From Porticoccus sp038143955 (GTDB lineage Bacteria; Pseudomonadota; Gammaproteobacteria; Pseudomonadales; Porticoccaceae): DNA of 64,000 bases. The translations under genes were made by a program, and so were the position numbers. Position 1 is the first letter of the stretch. Each line of letters starts with the position of its first letter. The notes beneath the pieces are model-generated. The model saw only the letters and a list, made by a program, of their open reading frames with translations. It was not told the origin of the DNA and did not search any database. The stretch spans positions 496,001 to 560,000 of the forward strand of contig JAYQMT010000005.1 in assembly GCA_038143955.1 (NCBI GenBank), read 5' to 3'. Below are positions 1-8,432 of the stretch, piece by piece.

Positions 1-1455
1 GCACCATCTCCAACTGGCGATCCTCATTTAGGAACTGCTTACATAGCACTTTTCAATCTTTGCTTTGCCCGAAAATCAAAAGGTGAGTTCGTTCTTCGTA
101 TTGAAGACACAGATCAGGTCAGAAGCACAAGTAGTTCTGAAAAAATGATCTTGGAGTCGCGTAAATGGTTATGTTTAACTTGGACTGAGGGCCCAGATGT
201 TGGCGGAGAATATGGGCCTTACCGACAAAGCGAGCGTCTAGATATATATAAAAAATATGCAAAAGAGCTTGTCGAAAAAGGCCATGCCTTTTATTGTTTT
301 GCTACCCCTAAAGAGTTAGGTGTTATGCGAAATGAACAAATCGCACGTGGCGAAACACCTCGTTACGATGGGAGAGGGCTGGGACTGTCTAAAGACAATA
401 TAAAGAAAAAAATTGATAGTGGTGAGCCTCATGTGATACGCATGAAAATTCCAGAAGCAGGTGATTGTGTGTTTGAGGATATTCTGCGAGGAAAAATTGT
501 TATACCTTGGTCTCATATAGATATGCAAGTTCTCTTAAAAGCAGACGGTATGCCCACATATCATTTAGCAAATGTAGTTGATGATCATTTAATGAAAATT
601 ACTCATGTTATACGTGGTGAAGAATGGATTAACTCAACTCCAAAACATGTCCTTTTATATAAATACTTTAACTGGGGTATACCTGAATTTTGTCATTTGC
701 CTTTGTTAAGGAACCCCAACAATAGCAAGCTCAGTAAGCGCAAAAATCCTACAAGTATTAATTTTTATAAGAAAATGGGCTATTTGCCTGAGGCATTAAT
801 GAATTATCTTGGAAGAATGGGATGGTCAATGCCAAATCAAGAGGAGAAATTCACCCTTGATGAAATGATGGAAAATTTTGATATTACTCAGGTACGTTTG
901 GGTGGACCTATTTTTGATGTAGAAAAATTAGACTGGCTAAATGGCTGCTGGATTCGCGAGAGTCTCAGCGGCGCTGAGTTTGCTGATCGAACTCATAAGT
1001 GGGCTTTGAATAAGGATAATCTAGACAGAATGTTACCTCTTATTAAAGATAGGGTCGAAAAATTTTCCGATATTGTGCCCATGTTGAGTTTTATGTTCTC
1101 AGGTATACATGATCTAGATGAGGAAAGCTTTCAACACAAAAAACTTGACAATCAATCCGTGCGTCAGATCCTGCAATATACTAGCTGGTGTTTGGACGAA
1201 GTAGACGATTGGAGTCGAGACAACTTGTATCAAGAGCTAAGCAGAATTGCTGTTAAACTTAATCATAAGTTAAAAGATTTCCTGTTTCCATTGTTTGTGG
1301 CCATGATTGGCTCTGCTTCAGGTCCACCATTATTTGATACAATGTCTCTATTAGGTCCAGATATGGTCCGCGCAAGACTTAGAAGTGCTTTGGAGGCTGC
1401 TGGAGGTGTTTCGAAAAAACAAATTAAAATATGGGAAAAAGATTTTCGCCATTAG
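1..1455 (+). CDS. gltX: Glutamate--tRNA ligase, 5' end cut by window edge
   Basis: Charges tRNA-Glu with glutamate in the cytoplasm (class I synthetase). The frame is open from base 1, so the gene starts before the window; about ten N-terminal residues are missing. The class I signatures are present: SPTGDPHLGTAY at codons 3-14 (HIGH-type motif) and SKLSKRKNP from about codon 242 (KMSKS-type motif). GPDVGGEYGPYRQSER and LLRNPNNSKLSKRKNPTS match the Pseudomonas-type GluRS, and the C-terminal anticodon-binding part ends normally with an EKDFRH tail. The 484 codons visible fit the usual length near 494. A tRNA-Ala gene follows on the same strand, as in Pseudomonas. Confidence 0.97.
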   Translation, partial: APSPTGDPHLGTAYIALFNLCFARKSKGEFVLRIEDTDQVRSTSSSEKMILESRKWLCLTWTEGPDVGGEYGPYRQSERLDIYKKYAKELVEKGHAFYCFATPKELGVMRNEQIARGETPRYDGRGLGLSKDNIKKKIDSGEPHVIRMKIPEAGDCVFEDILRGKIVIPWSHIDMQVLLKADGMPTYHLANVVDDHLMKITHVIRGEEWINSTPKHVLLYKYFNWGIPEFCHLPLLRNPNNSKLSKRKNPTSINFYKKMGYLPEALMNYLGRMGWSMPNQEEKFTLDEMMENFDITQVRLGGPIFDVEKLDWLNGCWIRESLSGAEFADRTHKWALNKDNLDRMLPLIKDRVEKFSDIVPMLSFMFSGIHDLDEESFQHKKLDNQSVRQILQYTSWCLDEVDDWSRDNLYQELSRIAVKLNHKLKDFLFPLFVAMIGSASGPPLFDTMSLLGPDMVRARLRSALEAAGGVSKKQIKIWEKDFRH

Positions 1456-1490
1456 TAGTATTTTTAGCAAAACACCCGACAGTCTTCCGC

Positions 1491-1519
1491 TTGACAGTAG
1501 CGTAACCTGTCAATAGACT
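1491..1519 (+). promoter_or_regulatory. Sigma-70 promoter for tRNA-Ala, with internal dyad
   Basis: A perfect -35 TTGACA (1491-1496) lies 17 bp before TAGACT (1514-1519), so transcription should start near 1526, about 12 bp before the tRNA. The -35 is also the left arm of a 7-bp inverted repeat, TTGACAG (1491-1497) and CTGTCAA (1507-1513), filling the spacer. No T-run follows, so it is not a simple terminator. The promoter call is by consensus only. Confidence 0.6.
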
Positions 1520-1537
1520 TCTCTCGTTCACAAATAT

Positions 1538-1613
1538 GGGGCCTTAGCTCAGCTGGGAGAGCGCAACACTGGCAGTGTTGAGGTCAGCGGTTCGATCCCG
1601 CTAGGCTCCACCA
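1538..1613 (+). tRNA. tRNA-Ala (anticodon GGC)
   Basis: A 76-nt cloverleaf. The acceptor arm GGGGCCT (1538-1544) pairs with AGGCTCC (1603-1609), followed by an encoded ACCA end (1610-1613). The anticodon stem CAACA/TGTTG (1564-1568 and 1576-1580) encloses the loop CTGGCAG, giving anticodon GGC at 1571-1573, which reads GCC and GCU alanine codons. The T loop TTCGATC is canonical. It sits just downstream of gltX and has its own promoter. Confidence 0.97.
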
Positions 1614-1838
1614 ATAAAAATGTATACTTCAACAATATTTTTTTACATCCTGTATGCTCGTAGACTAATCATTACAATAAAATTAATTAACTATTGATTA
1701 CCCTTTAGGGTCAAATAGAGCATCTGTCTTATGTTGATAGAGAGCCTTTGTCTTCCCTTAGAGCAACTTATACCCTCCACTAGTCTGGATAGGTAAATTA
1801 ACATCTAAAATGGCTGTATTAAAAAAAGGACTCCGATA

Positions 1839-2277
1839 ATGTATAGTATTTCTGATAAATTTATTTTAGTTACAACACTTTTTCTTGTCGTTGTTATCAC
1901 AGGTTGTGCTGGACGTAATTTGAATCAAGAGCAAGAGGTTGTATCAACTGAAAAGAATATGAGTTGCTCTGAAATAAGAGATGAAAAAGCTTATGTTGAT
2001 AAACAAATTACGACATTAAATCCAGACGCAAAAAAAACTGGGGGAGATTGGATAACAGGGGTGGCTGGTGCAATTAATATTGCTCCATTGTTGTCGTTAG
2101 GTATGAGTTCCACAGGACAAGAAAAATAAAAGTATATCAGTCACGTTATGTCGAATTGGACAGACTTTATGACAAAAAAATTGTGATCAAGTGATAAATG
2201 AAAATAGAAAAAGCGCTGCTACAACTGAAGAGAATTCAAAAAAAACTGGTGACGATGACGCTACTCCGTCGTTATAA
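1839..2277 (+). CDS. Small putative lipoprotein, interrupted by two frameshifts
   Basis: Unknown function. The ATG at 1839 is preceded by an AAGGA ribosome site and encodes a hydrophobic signal ending in the lipobox ITGC, so a lipidated envelope protein is likely. The uninterrupted frame stops at 2129 (96 aa). Adding one A in the A-run at 2122-2126 and one in the seven A's near 2172 restores a continuous frame to 2277, with a tail containing YQSRYVELDRLYDKKNCDQ and an acidic end. This tail has two more cysteines in a charged helical region, reads as coding, and gives a protein of about 146 aa. The repair is inference; the protein could instead be truncated. No relative is recognised with certainty. 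Confidence 0.6.
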
Positions 2278-2370
2278 GGAGTAAGTGATCTTTGTATAAG
2301 TGAATAATGCTTCAATTTTAAACATTTTTATACTGGCTGATAAGTTAGTAGTCAAATTCAAAGGAATTCT

Positions 2371-2838
2371 ATGAAATATTTATGCGCTATCTCTGTATTA
2401 CTGTTTTTATCAGGATGCTCATCTTTTAAAGATATTACGAATCCACTAGCAAAAAAAGGAGCTGAGTTGGATTCATATAAGGTGCGTAAAGCGCCATCAA
2501 ATATCATCGACGCAAATATTTATGTCTATAGACCCAAAAGTCTGTTGACCATAGGGCAAAAAGTTGAAATATATTTTAATAGCAAGGAAATAGGCTCTTT
2601 AGGTCATAACAAAGAATTGAATTTCAAAACTAAAACAGGTGCACATAATATTACCACCAAGGTTGGATTGAGTATGAATTTGCCAGTCACCGGTTTAGGT
2701 GGAGCGTGTAAATTCTCAAAAGATTTCCTATTTACCAAACCTACGCATTATTTCGTGATCAAATTTAAAGCTGGTTTACTGTGTGGTGAGCACAGGGTGA
2801 TCGAATTAACTGAAAAAGATTATCGAGAATTAATGTAA
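2371..2838 (+). CDS. Putative lipoprotein, DUF2846-like
   Basis: A 155-aa protein with a short signal peptide and lipobox LSGCSS (Cys at residue 16), so predicted to be lipidated. The segment from about residue 48 (NIYVYRPKSLL, then an IYFNSKEIGSL stretch and a TGAHNITTK stretch) resembles the beta-rich DUF2846 type of envelope protein. That assignment is by eye and tentative. AAGGAATTCT precedes the ATG. It follows the smaller lipoprotein by about 90 bp on the same strand; the two may be co-transcribed. No frame damage is visible. Function unknown. Confidence 0.7.
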   Translation: MKYLCAISVLLFLSGCSSFKDITNPLAKKGAELDSYKVRKAPSNIIDANIYVYRPKSLLTIGQKVEIYFNSKEIGSLGHNKELNFKTKTGAHNITTKVGLSMNLPVTGLGGACKFSKDFLFTKPTHYFVIKFKAGLLCGEHRVIELTEKDYRELM

Positions 2839-2964
2839 TACCATTTGTTGTTATCAGGTTTAAAAGATCTCTATAAGTAGTTTTGTAGATGAATTTTAAA
2901 GTTAGAAAAGTAGGCGTATTCGGGTGAAGTGACAAGTTCGAGATGCGCTCGCTAGGCCCATCAC

Positions 2965-3396
2965 TTATTCTGACGCATCATCGTCTTCCCTAAATTCCTT
3001 CCTTTTTTCAAGACTAATTTTATCTTTTAGGCTCATGATATAAGCTGACCCTGACAGAATTAATATAGCTCCGGCTTCTCCGAGCAAAACCAGTGCATCC
3101 ATATCTTTACTTTGCATAATGATTAGCCGGCATAAGGCGGTTATTGCAATAATTATTGGCAAAGTTACAGGAATTCTGCTGGTGGTATAAAAAGCACCCA
3201 CCATCCCAATAATTTCAACGTATATAAAAAGCATGAAAAGATCGGACAAAAGTATATTTCTTGCTTCGTACATTGAAAATACAAATTGGGCTGCTGCTAT
3301 ACAGGTTGCTAATCCGATTACAGTCAGTAGGACTTTTTCACTTGCGTTGGTTGTCCAGTGGAGGCCTTTTTTAACTTTAGGTAATTTTAAATTCAT
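2965..3396 (-). CDS. psiE: PsiE family inner-membrane protein
   Basis: A phosphate-starvation-inducible E (PsiE) family membrane protein of unknown biochemical role. Four hydrophobic segments are visible. The family core is clear: LLSDLFMLFIYVEIIGMVGA, then SRIPVTLPIIIAITALCRLI and MDALVLLGEAGAILIL. The end is charged and cytoplasmic-looking (acidic EDDDASE). I place the start at the ATG at 3396 (MNLKLPKVKKG); an in-frame GTG at 3414 is also possible and neither has a strong ribosome site. It lies alone downstream of gltA in the same orientation, with about 130 bp between them. No phosphate box was identified. Confidence 0.85.
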   Translation of the reverse strand: MNLKLPKVKKGLHWTTNASEKVLLTVIGLATCIAAAQFVFSMYEARNILLSDLFMLFIYVEIIGMVGAFYTTSRIPVTLPIIIAITALCRLIIMQSKDMDALVLLGEAGAILILSGSAYIMSLKDKISLEKRKEFREDDDASE

Positions 3397-3543
3397 GTAT
3401 AGATCATAAACCACTCTGGGTCTTTAAACCAATTTTTATAAATGAATTTGGTATCGTATCCTTTTTCAGATAGCTGATAAATATCGACGAGTATTGAAAA
3501 AGAGAGCTGCACCTCAAAAAAGCTGACTGTTTAATAACAAGTT

Positions 3544-4826
3544 TTATGGTTTAGAGTACTCTCTTTTTGGATAACCTGTATAATTCTGACGAGGTCTTCC
3601 AATTCTGTAGGGATTACTCAGCATCTCGTTCCAATGCGATATCCAACCAACTGTGCGGCCCGTGGCGAATATTGCTGTAAACATTTCAGGTGAAATGCCA
3701 ATAGCCTTCATTATGATTCCTGAATAAAAGTCTACATTAGGATAGAGTTTCTTTTCAGCAAAGTATTCATCATCAAGCGCTATTTGTTCAAGACGCTTAG
3801 CAATTCTGAGGAGAGGATCATTTTCAAGACCAAGTTCAGCAAGGACTTCATCACAACTTATTTTCATTACTCTAGCTCTAGGATCAAAGTTTTTGTAGAC
3901 TCGATGACCAAACCCCATTAAGCGAAAAGGATCCTCTTTATCTTTAGCTCTGAGAATGAAGCTATCAATATTTTTTTCATCTCCAATTTCCTCTAGCATT
4001 TCAAGTACAGCTTGGTTAGCACCCCATGGGCAGGGCCCCATAATGCTGCTATACCACTTGCAATACATGCATAAGGATTAGCACCTGTAGAACCGGCAAG
4101 ACGAACTGTGGAGGTAGAAGCATTTTGCTCATGATCTGCATGAAGTAAAAAGATCCTATCCATTGCTTTCTCTATTATTGGGCTTATATTGTTTACTTCA
4201 CCTGGAGTGCCGAACATCATGTTTAAAAAATTAGCAGAATAACTCAGGGAGTCATCAGTTGGAATGAAGGCCTGGCCCATGAAATGTCTATGGCACATTG
4301 CTGCAAGAATCGGTACTTTTGCTATCAGTCGATGAATAGTTGTTATTCTATCTTCTGAGTTAGTGATGTCAGTTTTTGATTCATATGTTGCAGACATTGC
4401 TGCAACTGAGCTACACAACATTGCCATAGGATGAGACCCCTGAGGGAATGCTTTGAAAAGATCCACCATCGAATTTTCTATATGACGATGTTTTTTTATC
4501 GTAGCAACAAATTTTTTATTGTCTGATGCTGAGGGTAGCTCTCCGTTAATTAACAAAAAACAGGTCTCAAGGAAATCAGAATTTTCTGCTAGCTGATCAA
4601 TAGGGTAACCGCGATGGAGAAGAATACCTTTGCCGCCATCTATATACGTTATTTTCGATTCACAAGAAGCTGTTACGCCAAAGCCTGCATCTAAGGTAAA
4701 GCACCCAGTCTCAGGAACTTTAGCTATATCTATGACATCTTGACCGGCCGTACTCTTAATAACTGGTAGCTCGATCGAATCATCTGTTTTTTTAGAGGAA
4801 AGATAGAAATTATCTTTATTACTCAT
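3544..4826 (-). CDS. gltA: Citrate synthase (one frameshift)
   Basis: Condenses acetyl-CoA and oxaloacetate to citrate, the entry step of the TCA cycle. It is read in two pieces, 4826-3993 and 4068-3544, that join if the GGGG at about 4025-4029 had one more G, restoring the conserved GPAHGGANQAVLEML. The joined protein is about 427 aa, the normal type II length. Active-site regions are present: HADHEQNAST, the GPAHGG histidine and DFYSGI with the catalytic Asp. TAGGAGAATTCG precedes the ATG, and a near-consensus promoter lies upstream. It is divergent from the sdh-suc operon, as in Pseudomonas. The gene is presumably functional and the frameshift a homopolymer miscount. Confidence 0.95.
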
Positions 4827-4918
4827 CGAATTCTCCTAGAAGGATTACAGCTAAGAATTTAATATTAACAATAATCATTAGCATTTATAAATTTTGGCAA
4901 ATTAAATATAAGAGCGAA

Positions 4919-4946
4919 ACTATAGCGCGCTTCCTCAATTTGTCAA
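4919..4946 (-). promoter_or_regulatory. Sigma-70 promoter for gltA
   Basis: On the minus strand TTGACA (4946-4941) is followed after 16 bp by TATAGT (4924-4919), giving a predicted start near 4912 and a leader of about 85 nt before the gltA ATG at 4826. The hexamers match consensus in 6/6 and 5/6 positions. The rest of the 310-bp gap is AT-rich and holds the divergent sdhC promoter. Confidence 0.7.
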
Positions 4947-5001
4947 TTTTAATTAAGTTAAATAAATTCAGTGAATAACGAAAATCTAGCGTCATATTTA
5001 A

Positions 5002-5030
5002 TTGTAAGACACTTTGATTGTACTTATAAT
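5002..5030 (+). promoter_or_regulatory. Sigma-70 promoter for sdhCDAB-suc operon
   Basis: TTGTAA (5002-5007), a 17-bp spacer, and a perfect TATAAT (5025-5030) lie about 105 bp upstream of the sdhC start. Predicted transcription starts near 5037. It is arranged back to back with the gltA promoter, about 55 bp apart, so a regulator bound between them could affect both. No specific operator was recognised. Confidence 0.6.
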
Positions 5031-5136
5031 CGCTATCTGAAATATCGACTAATTAATTATTTATAATCCATTTAAGGTAAATAATATTCCATACAACTGA
5101 CTTTCTGTTGTCTGAAAATTAACTGAGGAGATAGTT

Positions 5137-5514
5137 TTGAATAAAAAACGACCGGTCAATTTAGATATTGGAACCATCCAGCTTCCAGTTACAGCTTATG
5201 TCTCTATCCTTCACAGAGTCTCTGGTGTAGTTCTTTTTGGTGCCGTAGGTTTATTTTTATGGATTTTAGATTCAAGTCTTTCATCTGAAGAAAGCTTCAA
5301 TTTAATCAAAGAATTTATGAATACTCTCATAGTGCAAATCATAATCTGGCTCTCATTGGCCGCTTTAATATACCACTTAGTAGCCGGTTTGAGGCACCTA
5401 GTCATGGATTATGGTTATGGAGAGACTTTGAGTGGTGGAATATTAGGAGCTAAATTAGTTTTGGTATTTTCAGCAATATTAATGCTTGTGGCGGGACTTT
5501 GGCTATGGATATGA
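5137..5514 (+). CDS. sdhC: Succinate dehydrogenase cytochrome b556 subunit
   Basis: Membrane anchor of complex II; with SdhD it binds haem b and ubiquinone. The 125-aa protein begins at a TTG (5137) with a strong GAGGAG site, MNKKRPVNLDIG, matching the family start. Typical features are the LHRVSGVVLF segment, three transmembrane helices and the haem-ligand motif YHLVAGLRHLVMD. Its last 16 bp overlap sdhD, indicating coupled translation. First gene of the sdhCDAB-sucAB-lpd-sucCD operon. Intact. Confidence 0.95.
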   Translation: MNKKRPVNLDIGTIQLPVTAYVSILHRVSGVVLFGAVGLFLWILDSSLSSEESFNLIKEFMNTLIVQIIIWLSLAALIYHLVAGLRHLVMDYGYGETLSGGILGAKLVLVFSAILMLVAGLWLWI

Positions 5515-5879
5515 TAAATGACGTGAAACAGTTTAACCGCAATGGACTCGCAGAGTGGATCACGCAAAGAGTTACATCAGTTGTAATCACCGCCTATGTA
5601 TTTTTTGTTACTTACTACCTTTTGGCGCATCCAGATATTAGTTATACGCAGTGGCGAGACTTGAACAGTCTACTTTCGATGAAGGTTTTAAATATCCTAA
5701 CAATCACGTCAATAGCTGTTCATTCAATAATCGGACTTTGGGGCGTAATTACCGATTATATAACAGTTAGATTACTTGGTCCCAAAGCTAAGTTACTAAA
5801 TGTTTTTTTTCAATTAGGTATGATTATAATTACATTAATATATTTTGTTTGGGCAATTACTATAGTTTGGAGCGTTTAA
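5499..5879 (+). CDS. sdhD: Succinate dehydrogenase membrane anchor subunit
   Basis: Second membrane anchor of complex II. The 126-aa protein has three transmembrane helices. The N-terminal part contains GLAEWITQRVTSVVITAY, with residues typical of the quinone-site region, and the motif SIAVHSIIGLWGVITDY carries the likely second haem-ligand histidine and the conserved Asp-Tyr. The start lies inside sdhC (16-bp overlap), and sdhA follows after 4 bp, so subunits are made together. Intact and of normal length. Confidence 0.93.
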   Translation: MAMDMINDVKQFNRNGLAEWITQRVTSVVITAYVFFVTYYLLAHPDISYTQWRDLNSLLSMKVLNILTITSIAVHSIIGLWGVITDYITVRLLGPKAKLLNVFFQLGMIIITLIYFVWAITIVWSV

Positions 5880-5883
5880 GTTT

Positions 5884-7650
5884 ATGAGAACTATTACTTT
5901 TGATGGGCTTATAGTTGGTGGTGGTGGTGCAGGCATGAGAGCTGCATTACAGCTTTCACAGTCTGGCCATAAAACAGCAGTTATTACTAAAGTTTTTCCA
6001 ACACGGTCACACACTGTATCTGCGCAAGGAGGAATAACTTGTGCAATTGCCAGTGATGACCCAGATGATGATTGGAGAAGGCACATGTACGATACAGTCA
6101 AAGGGTCAGACTATATCGGTGATCAAGATGCCATTGAGTATATGTGTGAAGTTGGGCCCGAAGCAGTATTTGAACTTGAACATATGGGATTACCATTCTC
6201 TCGTACAGATGAGGGTAGAATCTATCAGCGTCCATTCGGTGGTCAATCCAAGAACTTTGGTGAAGGTGGTCAAGCAGCAAGAACTTGCGCCGCGGCAGAC
6301 AGAACTGGTCATGCTCTTCTTCATACTTTGTATCAAAATAACGTCAAAAATGAGACAGTTTTTTTTAATGAATGGTATGCAGTAGATCTAGTTAAAAATG
6401 ATGATAATGCAGTTGTAGGTGTTATTGCGATAGATATTGAAACTGGAGAAACAGTATTTGTTAAGTCGAGTGCAACTGTTCTCGCTACTGGAGGTGCCGG
6501 TAGAATTTATGCTTCCACGACCAATGCACATATATGCACTGGTGATGGTATTGGTATGGCGTTGAGAGCGGGTTTTCCGGTTCAAGATATGGAAATGTGG
6601 CAGTTTCATCCAACAGGTATTTACGGTGCAGGTACACTTGTAACAGAAGGTTGTAGGGGAGAAGGGGGCTATCTAATTAATAAAGATGGAGAGCGCTTCA
6701 TGGAAAGATATGCCCCAAATGTAAAGGATTTAGCGGGACGTGATGTTGTAGCTCGCTCTATGGTTCTAGAAATATTGGAGGGTCGAGGTTGTGGGAAGGA
6801 TGGTGATCATGTTCGATTAAAATTAGATCATCTCGGAGAGGAAGTCTTAGAGAGTCGTCTACCCGGAATATGTGAGCTTTCAAGAACTTTTGCACATGTA
6901 GACCCAGTCAAAGAGCCTATTCCTGTTGTACCCACATGCCATTACATGATGGGTGGAATACCAACAAACGTAGATGGACAAGCGTTATCACTTGATAGCG
7001 AAGGAAATACTCAAGTTATAAGTGGTCTTTATGCCTGCGGTGAAGCAGCATGTGTTTCTGTGCATGGAGCTAATCGTCTTGGTGGGAATTCTTTGCTGGA
7101 TTTAGTAGTTTTCGGTAGAGCTTCAGGCTTATTTATTGAGAAGTCTCTTGGTGAGGGAATTGATCTAGCAGACCCAACAGATGCAAATATAAATGCGGCA
7201 ATGGAAAGACTGAACTTTATCAATAACGGTTCTAAAGATGGCGAATCAGCAGATGTCTTGCGTGTAGAACTGCAAAAGGTTATGCAAAACTATTTTGGGG
7301 TCTTCCGCAGAGGTGACTATATGCAAGAGGGCATCGAGAAACTCAAATCACTCAGGACCCGAATAGAAAATGTTTGTTTAGATGATACTAGTAATGTTTA
7401 TAATACTGCTCGAATTGAGGCGCTCGAACTGCACAATTTGCTAGAGGTTGCTGAGGCTACTGCTATTACTGCAGAATGGAGAAAAGAAAGCCGAGGTGCC
7501 CATGCTCGCGAGGATTTTTCTGAGCGTGATGATGAAAACTGGCTTTGTCATTCTATGTTTTTCCCTGAAGAAAAAAGAGTTCAGAAGAGGAAAGTGAATT
7601 TTTCACCAAAGAAAATGGACCATTTTGAACCAAAAGTTCGTGTTTATTAA
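5884..7650 (+). CDS. sdhA: Succinate dehydrogenase flavoprotein subunit
   Basis: Oxidises succinate to fumarate, with covalently bound FAD, on the cytoplasmic face of complex II. The 588-aa length is typical. Key motifs are the Rossmann GGGGAGMRAALQL near residue 12, SHTVSAQGGI (the His carries FAD), FGGQSKNFGEGGQAART, HPTGIYGAGTLVTEGCRGEG (active site), RDVVARSM and HGANRLGGNSLLD. The C-terminal helical domain ends in KMDHFEPKVRVY as expected. Intact; 22 bp before sdhB. Confidence 0.98.
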   Translation: MRTITFDGLIVGGGGAGMRAALQLSQSGHKTAVITKVFPTRSHTVSAQGGITCAIASDDPDDDWRRHMYDTVKGSDYIGDQDAIEYMCEVGPEAVFELEHMGLPFSRTDEGRIYQRPFGGQSKNFGEGGQAARTCAAADRTGHALLHTLYQNNVKNETVFFNEWYAVDLVKNDDNAVVGVIAIDIETGETVFVKSSATVLATGGAGRIYASTTNAHICTGDGIGMALRAGFPVQDMEMWQFHPTGIYGAGTLVTEGCRGEGGYLINKDGERFMERYAPNVKDLAGRDVVARSMVLEILEGRGCGKDGDHVRLKLDHLGEEVLESRLPGICELSRTFAHVDPVKEPIPVVPTCHYMMGGIPTNVDGQALSLDSEGNTQVISGLYACGEAACVSVHGANRLGGNSLLDLVVFGRASGLFIEKSLGEGIDLADPTDANINAAMERLNFINNGSKDGESADVLRVELQKVMQNYFGVFRRGDYMQEGIEKLKSLRTRIENVCLDDTSNVYNTARIEALELHNLLEVAEATAITAEWRKESRGAHAREDFSERDDENWLCHSMFFPEEKRVQKRKVNFSPKKMDHFEPKVRVY

Positions 7651-7672
7651 TCAATGAAGGATATTTTTTAAT

Positions 7673-8377
7673 ATGTTAAAAGTAAGTATTTATCGCTTCA
7701 ATCCTGAACAGGACGAAGCTCCATATATGCAAGATTACGATTTTGATACTCAGGGAAAAGACTTGATGGTGCTTGATGTTTTGGGTATGTTAAAAAGTAG
7801 AGATCCCTCAATCTCATACCGTAGATCCTGCCGTGAAGGCGTCTGTGGATCTGATGGAATGAATATTAATGGAAAAAATGGACTCGGCTGCATAACTCCT
7901 CTTTCAGAGTGTGTTAAAGGAAATAAGCTTGTTGTTAGACCTTTGCCCGGCCTACCAGTCATAAGGGACCTAGTAATTGACATGAGTCAGTTCTATGCCC
8001 AATACAAGAAAATACAGCCATACCTTGTTAATGATGATCCGGCACCTGGTATTGAAAGACTACAGACTCCAGAGGACCGTGCAAAACTTGATGGCCTCTA
8101 CGAATGTATTCTTTGTGCCTGCTGCTCAACAAGCTGCCCTTCTTTTTGGTGGAACCCAGACAAGTTTATCGGCCCAGCTGGTCTTTTGCAGGCATATCGT
8201 TTCTTGGCCGACACAAGAGATAACGATACTGAAAAAAGATTATCTAAGCTAGAAGATCCGTTTAGTGTTTTTCGATGCCATGGAATTCAAAATTGTGTTG
8301 CTGTGTGTCCTAAGGGCTTAAACCCAACAAGAGCAATTGGACATATTCGAAATATGTTGATGAAAAAGGCTGCTTAA
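7673..8377 (+). CDS. sdhB: Succinate dehydrogenase iron-sulfur subunit
   Basis: Carries the three Fe-S clusters that pass electrons from SdhA to quinone. In the 234-aa protein the [2Fe-2S] ligands are in RRSCREGVCGSDGMNING and the following GLGC, the [4Fe-4S] ligands in CILCACCSTSCP, and the remaining cysteines in CHGIQNCVAVCPKGLNP. The quinone-side segment SFWWNPDKFIGPAGLLQAYR is conserved. AAGGATATTTTTT precedes the ATG. Intact and followed by sucA after 55 bp. Confidence 0.98.
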   Translation: MLKVSIYRFNPEQDEAPYMQDYDFDTQGKDLMVLDVLGMLKSRDPSISYRRSCREGVCGSDGMNINGKNGLGCITPLSECVKGNKLVVRPLPGLPVIRDLVIDMSQFYAQYKKIQPYLVNDDPAPGIERLQTPEDRAKLDGLYECILCACCSTSCPSFWWNPDKFIGPAGLLQAYRFLADTRDNDTEKRLSKLEDPFSVFRCHGIQNCVAVCPKGLNPTRAIGHIRNMLMKKAA

Positions 8378-8432
8378 GTTGATTGTTTGAAAAGAAAAAT
8401 TAGAACTGTGTGCTAAACACAAGGATAAATAG

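Noticed and set aside
1614..1838. Second tRNA, integrase or attachment site next to tRNA-Ala
   Set aside because: No cloverleaf, no repeat of the tRNA 3' end and no integrase gene were seen. Only a small ACCCT-TT-AGGGT palindrome (1700-1711) is present.
6041..6385. Plus-strand frame inside sdhA
   Set aside because: It lies wholly within a well-conserved sdhA region in another phase and has no independent features.
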